Below are positions 1-8,202 of a DNA stretch of 64,000 nt, one piece after another. Below the pieces are notes generated by a model. That model was given only the letters and a program-made list of their open reading frames with translations, did not search any database and was not told where the DNA came from. The position numbers and the translations under genes are program-made. Position 1 is the first letter of the stretch. Every line of letters begins with the position of its first letter. The stretch comes from Klenkia soli. Lineage in GTDB: Bacteria; Actinomycetota; Actinomycetes; Mycobacteriales; Geodermatophilaceae. Location: assembly GCF_900103975.1 (NCBI RefSeq), contig NZ_FNIR01000008.1, positions 62,001-126,000 on the forward strand, in the 5' to 3' direction.

Positions 1-2
1 CC

Positions 3-1202
3 GGCACGGTGGGCAACGCCCGCACCCAGCTCGCCGAGGCCTTCTCGATCCGCCAGCAGCTGGACGACGAGGTGCCCGAGGACGAGCCGACGCAGCGGCG
101 CATGCTGGCCCGGGTGCTGGAGCTGCTGCAGGCCGCCGACGACCAGCTCGACGCCCAGGCCACCGAGTTCGCGGCGCTGCGCGACCTCGAGGCCAACGCG
201 CCCCAGGTGCTGGCCGGGCTGGGGCCGCGGCTCACCGCGATGACCGGCCGGCTGCCCGCCGAGGAGGAGCGGCTGGCCCAGCTCGGCCGCCGGTGGGCCG
301 CCTCGGCCCTGGCGCCGGTGGCCGACGTCCCCGCGCGGGTGCGCGAGCAGCTGGCCGCCGCCGAGCAGGCGACGACCGCCGCGCAGACCGAGCTGCAGGC
401 CGGGCGCACCGGGCCAGCCGTGCCGTCGCTGCGCACCGCCGAGGACGCCGCCGCGGCGGCCCAGGCGAGCCTGGACTCCCTCGCCGCCCGGGCCCAGGAG
501 CTGAACACCGCGGCCGCCGCCGTGCCGGCGGCCCGGGCCGAGGTGGAGGCCGGGCTTGTCGCCGCCGGCCGGGTCGACCCCACCGACGCCGCGGGCATGG
601 CCGAGCCCGTGACCCAGGCGCGCGACTCCCTCGGGGTCGCCGACCAGCTGATGGCCGGCCCCACCCCGGACCCGATCGCCGCGCTGGCCCGGCTCGACGC
701 GGCCGACGACGCGCTGGACGCCGCCCTCGCCACCGCGCAGACCGCCGCCGTCGAGCGCCGGGCCGCCGTCGCCCGGGCCGAGCGGGCGCTGGTCTCCGCG
801 CGCAGCTCGGTCAGCTCGGCCGGCGCCGCGGTGGCCGGCGGGCGGGACTGGGCCGGCACCACGCCGCGCACCCGGCTCAGCGAGGCCGAGCGCCTGCTGG
901 CCGCCGCCGAGGCCGCCTTCGCCACCGACCCGGCGGGGTCCTCGCAGTCCGCGGCCCGGGCGAGCTCGCTGGCCGAGGAGGCGGTGTCGCTGGTCGACCG
1001 GGCGCGCCGGGAGCGCGAGTCCCGCTCCTCCTACTCCGGGGGCGGCGGGTTCTTCGGCGGCTCGGGCGGGGGCTGGTCGGGTGGGTCCTCCTACCGGGGC
1101 TCCTCGGGGCGGTCCTCAGGTCGGTCGTCGTCCTCGTCGGGCCGGCGGTCGGGGGGCGGCCGGTCCAGCGGTGCCCGCCGCAGCGGCGGCGGCCGCTTCT
1201 GA
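3..1202 (+). CDS. TPM-type coiled-coil surface protein, C-terminal part (5' end outside window)
   Basis: The reading frame is open from the window edge to a TGA at 1200-1202, so the true start lies upstream. A GTG at position 9 is only the first start-like codon. The visible part is Ala/Arg/Glu-rich, predicted helical or coiled-coil, and ends in a Gly/Ser/Arg-rich tail with several GGG and SSG runs. It closely parallels the middle and end of the next gene: QQLDDEVPEDEPTQRRM here matches QELDDEIPEDEPTQRRM there, so the two are tandem paralogues. By analogy the missing N-terminus should carry a signal peptide and a TPM domain (YgcG/TPM_phosphatase family). That part cannot be seen. Function unknown; an envelope-anchored protein is likely. 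Confidence 0.7.
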   Translation, partial: GTVGNARTQLAEAFSIRQQLDDEVPEDEPTQRRMLARVLELLQAADDQLDAQATEFAALRDLEANAPQVLAGLGPRLTAMTGRLPAEEERLAQLGRRWAASALAPVADVPARVREQLAAAEQATTAAQTELQAGRTGPAVPSLRTAEDAAAAAQASLDSLAARAQELNTAAAAVPAARAEVEAGLVAAGRVDPTDAAGMAEPVTQARDSLGVADQLMAGPTPDPIAALARLDAADDALDAALATAQTAAVERRAAVARAERALVSARSSVSSAGAAVAGGRDWAGTTPRTRLSEAERLLAAAEAAFATDPAGSSQSAARASSLAEEAVSLVDRARRERESRSSYSGGGGFFGGSGGGWSGGSSYRGSSGRSSGRSSSSSGRRSGGGRSSGARRSGGGRF

Positions 1203-1219
1203 CCTGGGAGGCTGGGGGC

Positions 1220-3232
1220 ATGCGTCTCGCGTCCCGACTGCTCGCCGGCTCCGCCCTCGGCCTCACCCTCGCGTTCACCGGGGCCGGGGTCGCCTCCGCC
1301 GAGGAGCCGTTCGCACCCACGGCCCAGGTGACCGACAACGCGGACGTGCTCTCGGGCAGCGAGGAGAGCACGGTCTCCGACGCACTCGACCAGCTGCAGG
1401 ACGACGACGGCACGCAGCTGTACGTGGTCTTCGTCGACTCCTTCGACGGCGCGTCCGCCGATCAGTGGGCGCAGGACGCCTACCAGTTGCGGGGCATGGG
1501 TGGCAGCGACGTGCTGTTCGCCGTCGCGACCGAGGACCGGAACTACAGCCTGGCCGGCAACGACGGCAGCGGCCGGACCGAGAGCGATCTGCAGTCCATC
1601 GTCACCAGCGACGTCGAGCCGCTGCTGGCCGACCAGCAGTGGGCCACGGCCGCCACGACGTTCGCCCAGGAGCTGCAGCCCAGCGACACCGGCACCTACG
1701 CGCTGGGCGGTCTGCTCGGGGTCGCCGTCCTGGGCGCCGGCGGGTACGCCGTCGTCCGCAACCGGCGGAGGAAGAAGGCCGTCGAGGCCTCGCGCGCCCG
1801 CGCCGCCGAGATCGCCGCCGCCGAGGAGGCCGCGCGGGATCCGCACCACGGCACCTCGACCCAGGACCTGCACTACCGGGCCAGCGGCGAGCTGCTCGCC
1901 CTCGACGAGGCGGTCAAGACCAGCCAGCTGGACGTCGACTACGCCCGCGCCCAGTACGGCGAGTCCACGGTCACGGGTTCGGCCGCCGCGCTGCGGGAGT
2001 CCCGCGACGAGCTGGGCCGGGCCTTCCAGATCCGGCAGGAGCTCGACGACGAGATCCCCGAGGACGAGCCCACCCAGCGCCGCATGCTCACCGAGCTGCT
2101 CGCGCTCACCGGGTCGGCCCGCACCCGGCTGGACGAGCAGGCCGCGGCGCACCGCGCGCTGCGCCACCTCGAGGACGACGCCCCTGCGGAGCTGGCCCGG
2201 CTGGACGGCGAGGTCGAGCGCGTGGCCGCCCGGCTGGACCCGGCCGGCCAGGTCCTCGCCGACCTGGAGGGCCGTTACGCACGGTCGACCTGGGCCGCCG
2301 TGGCGGACAACGTGACCGAGGCGGGGGAGCGGGTCGAGCTGGCCCGCCGGGCGATCGCGCACGGGCACCAGGAGCTCGCCGGCCAGCGACCGGCGGGTGC
2401 GGTCCCGGCGGTGCGTGCAGCCGAGGACGCGCTCGCCCAGGCCGACCGGCTGCTGTCCGCCGTGGACAAGCTGCGCACCGACCTGCACGCGGCACCCGAG
2501 CAGTTCCGCGCCGTGCGGGACGAGACAGGGCGCGACATCGCCGAGGCGCGGGCCCTGCTCGAGCGGGGGGTGGACACCCCCGGGCTCCGCGAGAACCTGG
2601 CCCGCGCCGAGGCCGCGCTGGTCACCGCCGACCGCCCGCCGACCGACGGCGAGCTGCCCGATCCGCTCGCGGTGACCCGGGCCCTGGACGACGCCGACCA
2701 GGCGCTGGAGTCCGCTCTGGAGCCGGCCCGCGACGCCCGGCAGCAGCAGGAGCGCGCACTGGCCCACCTGGGGCAGGCGTTGGCCGCAGCCGCCTCGACC
2801 ATCGACGCGACGAACGACTTCGTCGCCACCCGGCGCGGTGCGGTCGGGGCGCAGGCGCGCACCCGGCTCGCCGAGGCCGACCGGCACCTCGACGAGGCCA
2901 ACCGGCTGGCCGCGGCGAAGGACCCGGTCTCGGCCCTCCGCGAGGCCCAGCGCGCGACGACCCTGGCGCAGGAGGCGATGACCACCGCGCAGCAGGACGT
3001 CCAGCGCTACCGCCAGGACGACGGCTGGGGCCAGGGCGGCTACGGCGGTGGCTACGGACGGCGCGGTGGCGGGATGGGTGACGCGGTGGTCGGCGGCATC
3101 GCCGGTGCTGCGCTGGGCAACATCCTCTTCGGCGGCCTGGGCGGCGGCTTCGGGGGTGGCTTCGGCGGCGGCGGCGGTGACTTCGGCGGCGACTTCGGTG
3201 GGGGCGACTTCGGCGGCGGCGGCAGCTTCTGA
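1220..3232 (+). CDS. TPM domain-containing envelope protein with coiled coil and Gly-rich tail
   Basis: 670 aa, ATG start with a strong upstream GGGAGG-like ribosome site. A Sec signal peptide (cleavage likely after ASA at residue 27) is followed by a TPM domain (about 35-150), a transmembrane helix (about 158-178) ending in RNRRRKK, a long Ala/Arg/Glu-rich helical region (about 185-600) and a Gly-rich tail (about 605-670) built of GGF/GGD units. TPM-domain proteins in bacteria are mostly uncharacterised; some plant and bacterial relatives act as phosphatases or in photosystem repair, but nothing here proves an enzyme. The topology puts the TPM domain outside and the helical part inside the cell. 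It is a tandem paralogue of the preceding gene. Identification of the domain is firm; role unknown. Confidence 0.8.
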   Translation: MRLASRLLAGSALGLTLAFTGAGVASAEEPFAPTAQVTDNADVLSGSEESTVSDALDQLQDDDGTQLYVVFVDSFDGASADQWAQDAYQLRGMGGSDVLFAVATEDRNYSLAGNDGSGRTESDLQSIVTSDVEPLLADQQWATAATTFAQELQPSDTGTYALGGLLGVAVLGAGGYAVVRNRRRKKAVEASRARAAEIAAAEEAARDPHHGTSTQDLHYRASGELLALDEAVKTSQLDVDYARAQYGESTVTGSAAALRESRDELGRAFQIRQELDDEIPEDEPTQRRMLTELLALTGSARTRLDEQAAAHRALRHLEDDAPAELARLDGEVERVAARLDPAGQVLADLEGRYARSTWAAVADNVTEAGERVELARRAIAHGHQELAGQRPAGAVPAVRAAEDALAQADRLLSAVDKLRTDLHAAPEQFRAVRDETGRDIAEARALLERGVDTPGLRENLARAEAALVTADRPPTDGELPDPLAVTRALDDADQALESALEPARDARQQQERALAHLGQALAAAASTIDATNDFVATRRGAVGAQARTRLAEADRHLDEANRLAAAKDPVSALREAQRATTLAQEAMTTAQQDVQRYRQDDGWGQGGYGGGYGRRGGGMGDAVVGGIAGAALGNILFGGLGGGFGGGFGGGGGDFGGDFGGGDFGGGGSF

Positions 3233-3254
3233 CCCTCCGCGTCGGCGAGGGTCA
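3230..3254. terminator. Short hairpin between convergent genes
   Basis: An 8-bp inverted repeat, TGACCCTC ... GAGGGTCA with a 9-nt loop, begins at the stop codon of the TPM gene and lies between it and the oppositely oriented pirin gene. There is no T-run. A bidirectional terminator is the simplest reading. Confidence 0.5.
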
Positions 3255-3281
3255 CACGACGCCGGCGGGGGGACGCTGCGG

Positions 3282-4250
3282 CTAGCGCTCCCGGCCGCGG
3301 GGCTTCAGCGGGACCGGGGGCATCGGCGGGGCGGGCGTGCGTTCGCCGTCCTCGAATCCCTCGACGTGGCCGAAGCGTTCACCGGCCTCCCACTGCTCGC
3401 GGAACCCGGCCACCTCGTCGCCGGCGCGGCCGACGAAGTTCCACCACATGACGATCTGCTCCTCGAACGGCTCCCCGCCCAGGAGCAGCAGCCGCGAGGG
3501 GGCCTGCGCCGACAGCCGAAGGGTCGACCGGCCGGTGCCCAGGTACAGCATCGAGCCGTGCTCGACGGGTGCGCCCTCGACCACGGACGAGCCGGACGAC
3601 GCCAGCACCGCGTGCTCGAAGCCGGGCTCCAGCGGGATCTCGACGTCCGCGCCGGCTGCCAGCGCCAGGTCGACGCCGACCAGCGGGGAGTAGGCGGTGC
3701 CGGGCGAGGTGGCCCCGCCCAGCGAACCCATGAGCACCGTCGCGGTCACGCCGTCGACCTCGAACCCGGGCAGGGTCGCGTGGTGCTCGAAGGCCGGGGC
3801 GACGTCCCGCGAGCCGTCGGGCAGGGCGACCCAGAGCTGCGCGCCCTGCAGCAGCCGGGGGTGGTCGACCGGCGACTGCTCGGAGTGGCTGATCCCGTGC
3901 CCGGCGGTCATCAGCGCCAGCTCGCCGGGGGCGAAGGACACGTCGCTGCCCAGGGAGTCGCGGTGGTGCACCGAGCCCTCGAGCAGCCAGGACACCGTCT
4001 GCAGCCCGGTGTGCGGGTGCGGGATGACCTGCATGCCGTCGGTGCCCGCGATGTCGTCGGGGCCGTAGTGGTCGACGAACGCCCAGGCGCCGACCATGCG
4101 TCGTCCCAGGGTGGGCAGCAGGCGACGGACCTGCATCCGCTCGCCCAGGGTGACCGTCTTGCCCGGGAGGAGCTCCAGCGCCGGCCGGGGAGCCACGGCC
4201 CCCAGCCCGCCGAGCAGGTGCGGGGAGGGCCGTGGCTCCAGGTCGCTCAT
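3282..4250 (-). CDS. Pirin family protein (cupin), second gene of pair
   Basis: 322 aa bicupin of the pirin family, with N-terminal Pirin and C-terminal Pirin_C domains. The metal-binding pattern is present: HPHTG (about residue 75) and HSE in GHGISHSEQSP. These supply the three His and one Glu that bind iron in known pirins. Some pirins have quercetin 2,3-dioxygenase activity and others are redox-responsive regulators; which applies cannot be told. The ATG overlaps the stop of the upstream pirin gene by ATGA, so the two are translationally coupled. Start chosen from this overlap and the conserved N-terminus. Confidence 0.85.
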   Translation of the reverse strand: MSDLEPRPSPHLLGGLGAVAPRPALELLPGKTVTLGERMQVRRLLPTLGRRMVGAWAFVDHYGPDDIAGTDGMQVIPHPHTGLQTVSWLLEGSVHHRDSLGSDVSFAPGELALMTAGHGISHSEQSPVDHPRLLQGAQLWVALPDGSRDVAPAFEHHATLPGFEVDGVTATVLMGSLGGATSPGTAYSPLVGVDLALAAGADVEIPLEPGFEHAVLASSGSSVVEGAPVEHGSMLYLGTGRSTLRLSAQAPSRLLLLGGEPFEEQIVMWWNFVGRAGDEVAGFREQWEAGERFGHVEGFEDGERTPAPPMPPVPLKPRGRER

Positions 4251-5224
4251 GCCGAGAAGCCTCGCACCTCGGCGTGCGCCGCGGGGATCGATCCGAGGCG
4301 CCCGGCCTGGTGGTCGGTGAAGGCGTCCATGACCTCCTGCCGGGTGTTCATCACGAACGGCCCGTACATCGCGATCGGCTCGCGGATCGGCCGGCCGCCG
4401 AGGATGACGACCTCCAGCGAGGGGGTGCGGCTGTCCTGGTGCTCGGCGCCCTTGACCGTGATGGTGTCGCCGGGCCCGAAGACCGCCAGCTGACCCCCGG
4501 TGACCAGGTGGTCGTCGATGCCGACGCGGCCGTTGCCGGACAGGACGTAGACCAGGGCGTTGAACGAGGGGTCCCAGGGCAGGTCCAGCGTCGCCCCGGG
4601 CGCGACGGTCGCGTGCACCATGGCCATCGGGGTGTACGTCGTCCCCGGTCCGGCGTGGCCGCCGACGTCGCCGGCGATCACCCGCAGGAACGCCCCGGCG
4701 TCGGGGCTGGCCAGCAGCACCGACTGGTCGGCGCGCAGGTCCTGGTAGCGCGGCTCGACCCACTTCTGCGCCTTGGGCAGGTTCACCCACAGCTGCAGGC
4801 CGTGGAACAACCCGCCGCTGACCACCAGCGACTCCGGCGGCCGCTCGATGTGCAGCACGCCGCCGCCGGCGGTCATCCACTGCGTGTCGCCGTTGGTGAT
4901 CGACCCGCCGCCGCCGTGGCTGTCGGCGTGCTCGAAGGTGCCGTCGATGATGTAGGTGACGGTCTCGAAGCCGCGGTGCGGGTGCCACGAGGTGCCCTTG
5001 GGCTCACCCGGGGCGTACTCGACCTCGCCCATCTGGTCCATGTGGATGAACGGGTCCAGGTCGCGCAGGTCGACCCCGGCGAACGCCCGGCGGACGGGGA
5101 AGCCCTCGCCCTCGAAGCCGCGCGGTGCCGTGGTCACCGACCGCACCCGGCGCCGGACGGTCCGCGGCGCGGGCAGCGGGACCCGGGCCAGGGTGGTGGT
5201 GTCCTCGACGGTGATGGCGGGCAT
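4247..5224 (-). CDS. Pirin family protein (cupin), first gene of pair
   Basis: 325 aa. Pirin domain with HPHRG near residue 80 and the HxE pair in LHIERP, then a Pirin_C cupin, giving the full H/H/H/E iron site. It has the DLDPFIHMDQ motif typical of the family. The start at 5224 (MPAITVED) is preferred over an in-frame start at 5251 because AAGGAGG lies five bases ahead of it (5230-5236). The longer version would also run through the palindromic operator. It heads a two-gene operon with the next pirin. The upstream palindrome suggests control by a dimeric regulator not encoded in this window. The substrate is unknown. Confidence 0.87.
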   Translation of the reverse strand: MPAITVEDTTTLARVPLPAPRTVRRRVRSVTTAPRGFEGEGFPVRRAFAGVDLRDLDPFIHMDQMGEVEYAPGEPKGTSWHPHRGFETVTYIIDGTFEHADSHGGGGSITNGDTQWMTAGGGVLHIERPPESLVVSGGLFHGLQLWVNLPKAQKWVEPRYQDLRADQSVLLASPDAGAFLRVIAGDVGGHAGPGTTYTPMAMVHATVAPGATLDLPWDPSFNALVYVLSGNGRVGIDDHLVTGGQLAVFGPGDTITVKGAEHQDSRTPSLEVVILGGRPIREPIAMYGPFVMNTRQEVMDAFTDHQAGRLGSIPAAHAEVRGFSA

Positions 5225-5237
5225 CGCGTCCTCCTTG

Positions 5238-5253
5238 AGTTGAGTGCTCAACT
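5238..5253. promoter_or_regulatory. 16-bp palindromic operator ahead of the pirin operon
   Basis: AGTTGAG-TG-CTCAACT is a perfect inverted repeat with 7-bp arms and a 2-bp centre, placed just upstream of the ribosome site of the first pirin gene. The length and arm design fit a MarR-family dimer, and pirins are commonly controlled by redox-sensing regulators. The assignment to MarR is inference; no regulator gene is adjacent. Confidence 0.6.
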
Positions 5254-5267
5254 ACCTGTCGCCCACC

Positions 5268-5918
5268 CTAAGCCATGCGGGGCCGCCGGTGTTCCCAGGC
5301 GCGGACGGCGGGACCGCTGGCGAACTGGAGCAGCAGACCCCAGAACCCGATCGCGGGCACCAGCAACCCCAGCACGAGCGCGACGGCGAACAGCGCGGTC
5401 GCGGCCACCGAGGGGGCGGCGCTCGGCCACGGCACGAGCCCGGCCCGCTGCACAGCCGGCGTCCGGGCGACGTGCAGCACCAGCACGGTCAGCGCGAGCG
5501 AGCTCAGGGTCAGGTCGCCGACGTAGAGGGCGAACACGGTCCGGCCGCCGTCGGCCAGCGGCAGCAGCTCGGTGGGGAACGGCAGCACCACGATGGTGAA
5601 CACCCAGACCAGGCTGGTGCGCACGACCACCGGGTCGTAGGCGGCGACCCGCTCGAACACCGCGTGGTGCAGCAGCCACAGCCGGGCGATGACCACGAAG
5701 CTGAGCGCGAAGGCCCCGAACTGGCCCAGGTGGTCGCCGAGCAGCTCGCCGACGGACTGCCCGGGTTCCCGCTCGGTGGCGACGTCGACCAGCGGCAGCA
5801 CGAGCAGGGTGATCGCGATGGCCACCACGGCGTCGACGAAGGTGGCGAAGCGGTCGAGGCCGCGCTCGGTGCGGTGGGGGGCGGTCACCGGCAGACCGTG
5901 ACCCACCCCCGACCGCAC
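5268..5918 (-). CDS. TMEM175-like (DUF1211) potassium channel family membrane protein
   Basis: Up to 216 aa with about six hydrophobic helices. The first helix region, RFATFVDAVVAIAITLLVL, matches the TMEM175/DUF1211 signature (RxxxFSDG followed by AIAITLLVL). The highly conserved FSD is changed to FVD, so Ser is replaced by Val and only the Asp remains. Bacterial TMEM175 proteins form tetrameric K+ channels in which helix-1 residues line the gate. A GTG at 5918, one base after the bglC stop, begins the longest frame; a second in-frame GTG at 5888 gives a shorter N-terminus. Neither has a clear ribosome site. It sits at the end of the ceb operon and may be co-transcribed, but a functional link is not evident. 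Confidence 0.75.
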   Translation of the reverse strand: MRSGVGHGLPVTAPHRTERGLDRFATFVDAVVAIAITLLVLPLVDVATEREPGQSVGELLGDHLGQFGAFALSFVVIARLWLLHHAVFERVAAYDPVVVRTSLVWVFTIVVLPFPTELLPLADGGRTVFALYVGDLTLSSLALTVLVLHVARTPAVQRAGLVPWPSAAPSVAATALFAVALVLGLLVPAIGFWGLLLQFASGPAVRAWEHRRPRMA

Positions 5919-5919
5919 G

Positions 5920-7308
5920 TCAACGATGGCGGCGCAGCACCTCGGCGTAGGCCAGCGCGCTGTCCTTCGGCGTCCGCACCTGGGTGTCGTGGTCGACGTG
6001 CACGATGCCGAAGCGCTGGTCGTAGCCGCGGGCCCACTCGTAGTTGTCCAGCAGCGACCAGGCGAAGTACCCCCGGACGTCGGCCCCGAGCGCGATCGCG
6101 TCGGTCACCGCGGCCAGGTGGTCGTGCAGGTAGGCCACCCGCTCCGGGTCGTGCACGGCACCGTCGGGGGAGACCTCGTCGGGCCAGGCCGAGCCGTTCT
6201 CCGTGACCACCAGCGGCAGCCCGGGCGCGACCGACCCGATCCAGGTCAGCAGCGAGGTGAACGCCGGCGCGTCGATGCCCCAGCCCATCGTCGTCGTCGG
6301 GCCCACCGGGTCGACGTCCTCGATGCAGCCGGCGCCGATGAAGGACGACGCCGTCCCGGTGGGTGCGCCGGTGTCGCGCACGACCGAGCTGAAGTAGTAG
6401 TTCACGCCCAGCCAGTCCAGCGGCGCGGCGATCACCTCGAGGTCGCCGTCCTCGACCGGGAGCGGGGCGCCGGCCGCCGCCAGGTCCGCGACGACGTCGG
6501 CCGGGTAGGCGCCGGTCACCGCCGGCAGCAGGAACATCCGGTTCTGCTGGCCGTCGCAGCGGCGGGCCGCGTCGACGTCGGCGGGGGAGTCGGTGGCCGG
6601 CGTCATCGGGGTGAAGTTCAGCGTCAGGCCCAGCGAGGTCGCACCGCGGTCGCGCAGCACCCGGGTGCCCAGGCCGTGCGCGAGCAGCAGGTGGTGGGTG
6701 GCCCGCGCGGCGGCGACCGGGTCCTGCAGGCCCGGGGCGTGCTGGCCGGACAGGTGGCCCAGCAGCGCGCTGCACATCGGCTCGTTCAGCGTGGACCAGT
6801 GCGTGACCCGGTCGCCCAGCGCGCCGTGCAGCACGTCGGCGTACTCGGCGAACCGGTGCGCGGTGTCCCGGTCGGCCCAGCCGCCGCGGTCCTGCAGGGC
6901 CTGCGGCAGGTCCCAGTGGTACATCGTCAGCCACGGGTCGACGCCTGCGCCGAGCAGCTCGTCGACCAGCCGGCGGTAGAAGTCCAGCCCGCGCTGCTCC
7001 ACCCGCCCGGTGCCCTCGGGCAGCACCCGGGACCAGGAGACGGAGAACCGGTAGGCCGACAGGCCCAGCTCGCGCATCAGGGCGACGTCCTCGCGGTAGC
7101 GCGCGTGGTGCTCGACGGCGACGTCGCCGGTGTGCCCGAGGTGGGTGCGGCCGGGGGTGTGGCTGAAGATGTCCCAGATGGAGGGGCCGCGGCCGTCGAC
7201 GTCGACGGCCCCCTCGATCTGGTAGGCGGCGGTGGCCGCGCCGAACACGAAACCGGGCGGGAACGCCAGGTCGGTGCCGGTCTGCGGGCGGGTGTCGGTG
7301 CTCGTCAC
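5920..7308 (-). CDS. bglC: GH1 beta-glucosidase (cellobiase)
   Basis: 462 aa, the usual length for bacterial family 1 glycoside hydrolases. The N-terminal FVFGAATAAYQIEGA motif, the acid/base Glu in TLNEP (E176) and the nucleophile Glu in VTENG (E370) are all present, as is the C-terminal YFAWSLLDNYEW. There is no signal peptide, so it acts in the cytoplasm, splitting cellobiose and short cello-oligosaccharides to glucose. It is the last sugar gene of a cebE-cebF-cebG-bglC array, the same order as in Streptomyces, with an AAAGG-containing leader ahead of the GTG start. Regulation by the divergent CebR-like repressor is likely. Enzyme family is certain; cellobiose as the substrate is inferred from context. 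Confidence 0.93.
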   Translation of the reverse strand: MTSTDTRPQTGTDLAFPPGFVFGAATAAYQIEGAVDVDGRGPSIWDIFSHTPGRTHLGHTGDVAVEHHARYREDVALMRELGLSAYRFSVSWSRVLPEGTGRVEQRGLDFYRRLVDELLGAGVDPWLTMYHWDLPQALQDRGGWADRDTAHRFAEYADVLHGALGDRVTHWSTLNEPMCSALLGHLSGQHAPGLQDPVAAARATHHLLLAHGLGTRVLRDRGATSLGLTLNFTPMTPATDSPADVDAARRCDGQQNRMFLLPAVTGAYPADVVADLAAAGAPLPVEDGDLEVIAAPLDWLGVNYYFSSVVRDTGAPTGTASSFIGAGCIEDVDPVGPTTTMGWGIDAPAFTSLLTWIGSVAPGLPLVVTENGSAWPDEVSPDGAVHDPERVAYLHDHLAAVTDAIALGADVRGYFAWSLLDNYEWARGYDQRFGIVHVDHDTQVRTPKDSALAYAEVLRRHR

Positions 7309-7335
7309 GGGGAGGTGCCTTTCGGGTGGGAGGGG

Positions 7336-8202
7336 TCAGCCCTTGACGGCGCCGGACATGATGCCGCCGACGATCTGCTTGCCGAGGACGGCGAACACGG
7401 CCAGGACGGGCAGCGTGCCGAGCAGGGTGCCGGCCATGATCACCGCGCGCTGGGGCACGTAGCCCGAGCCCAGGTTGGCGATCGCGACCTGCACGGTGGG
7501 GTTGGCCGCGGTGAGCGCGATGATCGGCCAGAAGAACTCGTTCCAGGCGGTGAGGAACGTGAGCATGGCCAGCACCGCCATGGCCGGGCGGGCCACGGGC
7601 AGCACGATGGAGAAGAAGATGCGGTGCGTCGAGGCGCCGTCGACCCGGCCGGCCTCGAGCAGCTCGTCGGGCAGCGCGGTGATCAGGTACTGGCGCATGA
7701 AGAAGACGCCGAACGCGCTGACCAGCGTGGGCAGGATGACCGCCTGCAGCGTGTCGACCCACTGGAGCTGGGCGATCATCATGAACAGCGGGATCACCGC
7801 AAGCTGGGTGGGCACCATCATCGTGCCCACCACCAGCCCCAGCAGCGGGCCGCTGCCGCGGAAGCGCAGCTTGGCGAAGGCGAACCCGGCCAGCGTGCAG
7901 AACAGCACCGTGCCCACCGTGATGCTCCCGGCCACGACCACCGAGTTGAGGATCGCCAGCCCCAGGGGCGCCTGGTCCAGCGCCGCCGAGACGTTCTCGA
8001 AGAAGGTCGCGTTCGGCAGGAAGGGCGGCGGGGTGGCTGCGATGTCGGCGTTGGTGTGCGACCCGGCGACCAGCGTCCAGTACAGCGGGAACACCGACAC
8101 CAGGGCCGACAGCACCACCAGCGTGTACGTGATCGGCCCGGCGCGCCCGGCACGGGCCCGACGCGGACGACGGAGGGTCGGGCGGGGCAGGACGGCGGTC
8201 AT
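7336..8202 (-). CDS. cebG: Cello-oligosaccharide ABC transporter permease (MalG type)
   Basis: 288 aa with six predicted membrane helices. The EAA loop that docks the ATPase is visible as EAGRVDGASTHRIFFSIVLP. The start ATG overlaps the stop of the preceding permease (ATGA). It forms the second half of the membrane channel with the neighbouring CebF-like permease and takes sugar from the CebE-like lipoprotein. No ATP-binding subunit is encoded in the cluster. In Streptomyces the shared ATPase MsiK serves this role, and the same is likely here. The substrate is inferred from the locus and its operators. Confidence 0.88.
   Translation of the reverse strand: MTAVLPRPTLRRPRRARAGRAGPITYTLVVLSALVSVFPLYWTLVAGSHTNADIAATPPPFLPNATFFENVSAALDQAPLGLAILNSVVVAGSITVGTVLFCTLAGFAFAKLRFRGSGPLLGLVVGTMMVPTQLAVIPLFMMIAQLQWVDTLQAVILPTLVSAFGVFFMRQYLITALPDELLEAGRVDGASTHRIFFSIVLPVARPAMAVLAMLTFLTAWNEFFWPIIALTAANPTVQVAIANLGSGYVPQRAVIMAGTLLGTLPVLAVFAVLGKQIVGGIMSGAVKG

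Noticed and set aside
3040-3230. Short GGCGGC-type repeats that could be taken for a tandem repeat array
   Set aside because: They are codons of the Gly-rich protein tail; there are no regular spacers, so not CRISPR or satellite DNA.
3048-4493. Open frame on the plus strand across the TPM 3' end and pirin genes
   Set aside because: Antisense to two clear pirin genes and without its own motif.
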